Source: Thermoplasmatales archaeon | GTDB lineage: Archaea; Thermoplasmatota; Thermoplasmata; Thermoplasmatales; Thermoplasmataceae | DNA length: 64,000 nt | Reading direction: 5' to 3' | Assembly (NCBI GenBank): GCA_026127925.1 | Contig: JAJSLM010000001.1 | Location: 124,001 to 188,000 of the forward strand | Shown: one piece after another, positions 60,778 to 64,000 of the stretch | Layout: every line of letters starts with the position of its first letter | Position numbering within the stretch: position 1 is the first letter of the stretch | Notes under the pieces: model-generated | Databases searched by the model: none | What the model saw: the letters and a program-made list of their open reading frames with translations, nothing else | Told to the model about the DNA's origin: nothing | Position numbers and translations under genes: made by a program

Positions 60778-60935
60778 TTAGATCATCGTATTTGACAATC
60801 TTTATTCCATATTTAACGTTTTGAAGCGACGCCTTTCTGTAGATTTCCGAGCATGCTTGTCTGCAAAAACAACGTTCCTGCGCTAAATCAGTTTCAAATA
60901 GTTCTCAATTAAAGATAAATCCTCGAAACAGACTC

Positions 60936-61715
60936 TTAATCGTCTTTATACATAGTGTCGGTATCCGCACCGCCCTCGAAGAAAAGAGACATTTCTGAAT
61001 ATACCGATTCCATGCCTAGGCCGGTGTGTGATGATACCGGAACGACCTTTGAGATCAATCCAGTCTCCTTAAACGATTTCAATATGGATTGAAAATAATC
61101 CTTCATGCCGGTATCTTTCTCGTTTGTATAGGCGTCATAGAGTTCATCTGGATCGGACTCCCACTTCATAATCTGATCAAGTTGCTCATCGTCTATAAGA
61201 TCTGTTTTGTTGAGAACAAATAGCATAGGTTTGTAAAACCTGGACATAACTGAACCAAAGAGCAATTTCTGTGAAATAAAACCAGAAGGCGATGTTGATA
61301 GGACGGAGTCTGTGATGAACGCTAGCATAGCCTTGCCTCCAGTTAGTTGATCTATAAGAATGGGGCTCGAGGGCCTGAATGCAAAGAGTTCTATTTGTCC
61401 CGGGGTGTCGAAAATGACATAGTAATCTTCAAAAACCGAGAGTTCTTTTATTATTGCATCCGAATTTTCGGTAATAAGATCGGATGCAACTATCTGGGCT
61501 CCATTTGGTCCAAGGTTATACTGTGACATAACATCACTTAAGGAAATAATTTCTCTGATATCATAATCCGCATCATACGGGATGTATTCAGCTCCCGGGT
61601 CCAGGTTGACTAGTGCAACATCGTATCCGCTTTCCACAAACCATTCTTTCAGTGCACCGGAGAAGGAGCTCTTACCAGTTCCTGCAGGTCCTGTGACAAA
61701 TAATGATCCAATCAT
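60936..61715 (-). CDS. GPN-loop GTPase
   Basis: The 259-aa GTPase has the P-loop GPAGTGKSSFSG (residues 9-20), NLDPGAEYIPYDADYDIRE and the Gly-Pro-Asn motif in NLGPNGA that completes the active site of the partner subunit in the dimer. DTPGQIELF and NKTDL are the remaining G motifs. Archaeal homologues (Pyrococcus PAB0955) are dimers; eukaryotic relatives help assemble RNA polymerase. It overlaps DP2 by 4 nt. Confidence 0.94.
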   Translation of the reverse strand: MIGSLFVTGPAGTGKSSFSGALKEWFVESGYDVALVNLDPGAEYIPYDADYDIREIISLSDVMSQYNLGPNGAQIVASDLITENSDAIIKELSVFEDYYVIFDTPGQIELFAFRPSSPILIDQLTGGKAMLAFITDSVLSTSPSGFISQKLLFGSVMSRFYKPMLFVLNKTDLIDDEQLDQIMKWESDPDELYDAYTNEKDTGMKDYFQSILKSFKETGLISKVVPVSSHTGLGMESVYSEMSLFFEGGADTDTMYKDD

Positions 61716-64000
61716 TCCTCATCGCCCTCAAATTCTTCAATTTTCATGGCATGATTTTTGTCCAGCGTGATTTCTGGCTTATCATCATCTGTGAATGTCT
61801 CCTTTATCGTTCTTGATATGTTTTCTACCTGAGCCGTAACATACCAGGGCATTTTATATTCGTGTGCAACTTTTATTGTCTCGTCCAAATACTTCACTAT
61901 GCTACCCTTATGTATTGTAAGGATTATACTTTTGTTGCCACACTTCCTGCACTTTCCAGAAAGCGGGACTCGCCTGTATTTGGTGTTGCACTTGCTGCAT
62001 CTGAATTCCTGCGAGAAAAATTTTCTGAAGTTACCAAATATATCAGGAAGAAAATGCGAGCTCAGAACCCTGACTGCGACATCGTCGGCATCTACTGCCC
62101 TTATAATCTGTGCCAGAGAGAGCTGTCTCTCGATCTTTTCTTCCATTGTTCCTATGGATTTGTAGGAACAAATTTTGACTCCAGAATCTATCTTCTCTGT
62201 ACGAGTTGTAAATCCCATACCCATGGTAACGCCCGTGGTCTGCAATAGTTTCCCTGTTGTAGTCATGAAACTCTCAATCTCTGAGGCCATCTTCCCTTCA
62301 ATTGTGGCTTCATAAAATTGAAGCGGATATGTGTACATCGTATCTACATTCAGGGCCTCCTTGTCTACTTCGTCCGGATTAAGTTTTACTGTCAAGACAA
62401 GGGGGGCATCCATCAGCCCACCAGTCGTAGATGGGAGGAATGATCTAGAAAAGTTCAAGAGTCCATCTAAGAGTAGCATCACACTATCCTCATCGCCATC
62501 GCAGTTCCTCCTCTTGGCAGCATGATACAGCGGATGTGCATAACAGCCACTCACGTCTGCGAACCCGATAATTCTGCCAACGATCCCTCCAGATGTGTGC
62601 GGAGCCAGACCTATGACAAGCTGTCCTATTAGGTCCGATGGCGTTTCGCACATATAATATGGGGCGAGGCCATAATATTTAACCAATAAATCATCAATGT
62701 ACTTTGATACTCTCAACAAATACTCCGCTGACGAGAGAGGCATAATAAGGTCTTGCGGAAAGATTTCAATAAAATCAGAGATTTCATATCCAAGTTCTCT
62801 GGCTCTCTCCTCAGATAGGCCAATCTCGGATAGCCTGAAGTGCGTTATGGGTATATCAGACATATCGTACCTACACGTACCGTCTTTATTTATTGTCACG
62901 TCATGCAGCGCGCGGACAAGTCCCTTTTCTATGGGTTCGCAGGTTTTACTGTTTGAAATCAATCCCTTAACACCTTTTATCTCGAGTTTGTCAGGAATGG
63001 TTACCCCAAGATTTTCTGTTGCTGAGTTAATCATTTCCGAAAGATTGATTTTCACCTTTCTTATTGTGTGGGTATCTTCTGTAAGCGAACCACAGCTAGG
63101 GCATCTGGGCACACATGTCTCAGCTCCACAATTTTTACATCTTCTAAGGTCCACCTCAACTTCATATCCCGAAAGTGTATTCTTCTCCGCATTCTTGAGA
63201 GATCGGCGAGAATCTCCATAATTTTCAACGGGGAATAGAAGATGAACTTTGGGCTTCATTTTCCTGTCGCCAGCTTTTTCAGGCCTTCCTAATCTTGCTC
63301 CTATTCTAGTCGGAGACCTTGGTATTATCCTAATTCCCGAGAGTTTGTTGACCAGCGAAATAGGATCATCTCCATTTGTATCCTGTTCTCTCACAATGAT
63401 TTTATCGTCTTTTAAATCTAGCCCCAGGCAAACGATAAGCGGATAATAGTTTTCTACAGAGATATTAAGGTGCGACCTAAATTCTACTCCAAGTTTAACG
63501 AGAATGTCAAAAACTCTTCTGTCTGTTGGAATCACGAGCATATTTTTGTCTATGGACGATTGCATGACCTTTTCTCTGAGATATAAGACTTCATCAACAG
63601 ACAAATCGTGCCAAAAATAATCATAATCTGGATAAAGCGGTACGCCATTCTCTCTGGAAATTGCAACCGCCTCAAGATGATCAGGTTTATTTTTTGTTTC
63701 AATGGATTTTCCGGAAGATTTGACAATCTCCAACCACCATTCTATGTTGAATGATCCAGGAAGAAGTCTTCTGTTATTTTCTAAAAATTCACCATAAGAT
63801 ATGAGGATTTCCCCAATATCTGTTATCTGTTCCACGTCTTTAGCTATATTCCTGGCGTCTTTCTCATCGTTGACTCTAATGTGTCTCCCGTCATTCAAGA
63901 GCACCATTGGGCCATCGATATTCTCGCATGGTGTTATCGCGGCTGCCTTTCCGGGAAGTTCGGTCTTTATTTGCGATCCTACAGCTATAAAGCCGTCAAG
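61712..64000 (-). CDS. polC: DNA polymerase D large subunit DP2 (5' end outside window)
   Basis: The open frame continues to the right edge without a stop, giving 762 residues of a protein usually about 1,100 aa long. The first visible residues (ELPGKAAAITPC) are typical of the DP2 N-terminal half. Two zinc sites are seen, CKNCGAETCVPRCPSCGS and the C-terminal CSKCNTKYRRVPLSGKCRKCG. The catalytic aspartates are in RRNCDGDEDSVMLLLDG. No intein interrupts that motif, although DP2 genes of some archaea have one. The C-terminus is acidic and shows no obvious PCNA-binding motif. DP1 is not in the window. Confidence 0.95.
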   Translation of the reverse strand, partial: LDGFIAVGSQIKTELPGKAAAITPCENIDGPMVLLNDGRHIRVNDEKDARNIAKDVEQITDIGEILISYGEFLENNRRLLPGSFNIEWWLEIVKSSGKSIETKNKPDHLEAVAISRENGVPLYPDYDYFWHDLSVDEVLYLREKVMQSSIDKNMLVIPTDRRVFDILVKLGVEFRSHLNISVENYYPLIVCLGLDLKDDKIIVREQDTNGDDPISLVNKLSGIRIIPRSPTRIGARLGRPEKAGDRKMKPKVHLLFPVENYGDSRRSLKNAEKNTLSGYEVEVDLRRCKNCGAETCVPRCPSCGSLTEDTHTIRKVKINLSEMINSATENLGVTIPDKLEIKGVKGLISNSKTCEPIEKGLVRALHDVTINKDGTCRYDMSDIPITHFRLSEIGLSEERARELGYEISDFIEIFPQDLIMPLSSAEYLLRVSKYIDDLLVKYYGLAPYYMCETPSDLIGQLVIGLAPHTSGGIVGRIIGFADVSGCYAHPLYHAAKRRNCDGDEDSVMLLLDGLLNFSRSFLPSTTGGLMDAPLVLTVKLNPDEVDKEALNVDTMYTYPLQFYEATIEGKMASEIESFMTTTGKLLQTTGVTMGMGFTTRTEKIDSGVKICSYKSIGTMEEKIERQLSLAQIIRAVDADDVAVRVLSSHFLPDIFGNFRKFFSQEFRCSKCNTKYRRVPLSGKCRKCGNKSIILTIHKGSIVKYLDETIKVAHEYKMPWYVTAQVENISRTIKETFTDDDKPEITLDKNHAMKIEEFEGDEE

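Noticed and set aside
62697-63221. 174-codon plus-strand frame opposite DP2
   Set aside because: Serine-rich shadow of the polymerase gene, with no promoter or family signal.
61712-64000. intein in the DP2 catalytic region
   Set aside because: The RRNCDGDED motif is continuous, with no splicing-domain sequence inserted.

Overview
The window is archaeal and most likely from a member of the Thermoplasmatales (Thermoplasma/Ferroplasma/Cuniculiplasma relatives). Archaeal markers are Alba, the GatD/GatE amidotransferase, the small primase subunit PriS, the D-family polymerase large subunit DP2, a GPN-loop GTPase, preQ0 (archaeosine) genes and Lrp-type regulation. Lineage hints are a large secreted acid protease (sedolisin), two B12-radical SAM proteins of the Ta0216 type, an 11-subunit-type complex I without NuoEFG, and a GAPN-like aldehyde dehydrogenase. 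Most first genes of transcription units have an A/T-rich TATA box about 22-30 nt before the start codon (leaderless mRNAs), while genes inside operons have GGTGA-type Shine-Dalgarno sites or ATGA/TAATG overlaps. The genus cannot be fixed from the sequence alone.

Layout. 1-4.5 kb: tail of a membrane protein, tRNA-Leu(UAA), a small conserved-looking protein, an Lrp/AsnC regulator, Alba, a polyprenyl diphosphate synthase and an ALDH7-type dehydrogenase. 4.5-15.3 kb: a sedolisin, divergent priS, rubrerythrin with a DUF3501 protein, acyl-CoA dehydrogenase with a DUF72 protein, and gatDE. 15.5-25.7 kb: nuoABCDHIJ1J2KLMN in one compact operon ending in two small unknown genes. 25.8-33.8 kb: B12-radical SAM protein, ArsB-like pump, tatAC, a drug-efflux MFS with MarR, and a 1-Cys peroxiredoxin. 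33.9-37.5 kb: three MscS-like channels. 37.6-41.9 kb: malate dehydrogenase, queCD, tRNA-Arg(CCU) and the second B12-radical SAM protein. 42-47.4 kb: an unknown gene, then a VWA / PP2C / protein-kinase trio and a calcineurin-like phosphoesterase. 47.6-51.4 kb: an SPL-like radical SAM protein with NreA, and a Pit phosphate transporter with its DUF47 partner. 51.5-60.8 kb: a glycerol module (glycerol-3-phosphate dehydrogenase with a CoxG-like protein, sugar-porter-type MFS, glycerol kinase, GAPN-like dehydrogenase), broken by an internally deleted IS4-type element. 60.9-64 kb: GPN-loop GTPase and the C-terminal two thirds of DP2, which runs off the window.

How it fits together. The respiratory block should build a proton-pumping membrane complex whose electron-input module is not encoded here. 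The glycerol genes can feed glycerol through glycerol-3-phosphate to triose, and the GAPN-like enzyme could oxidise glyceraldehyde-3-phosphate without phosphorylation. Peroxiredoxin, rubrerythrin, ArsB and NreA fit oxidative, metal and DNA-damage stress.

The strongest leads are: (1) the VWA-PP2C-kinase trio, a TerY-P-like phospho-signalling module whose kinase carries two PH/GRAM-like repeats; (2) an IS copy that sits, with target duplication, exactly between the TATA box and start codon of the MFS gene; (3) divergent leaderless genes whose promoters overlap each other's start codons; (4) MscS paralogues sharing an insertion in the vestibule domain; (5) two unknown genes closing the complex I operon.
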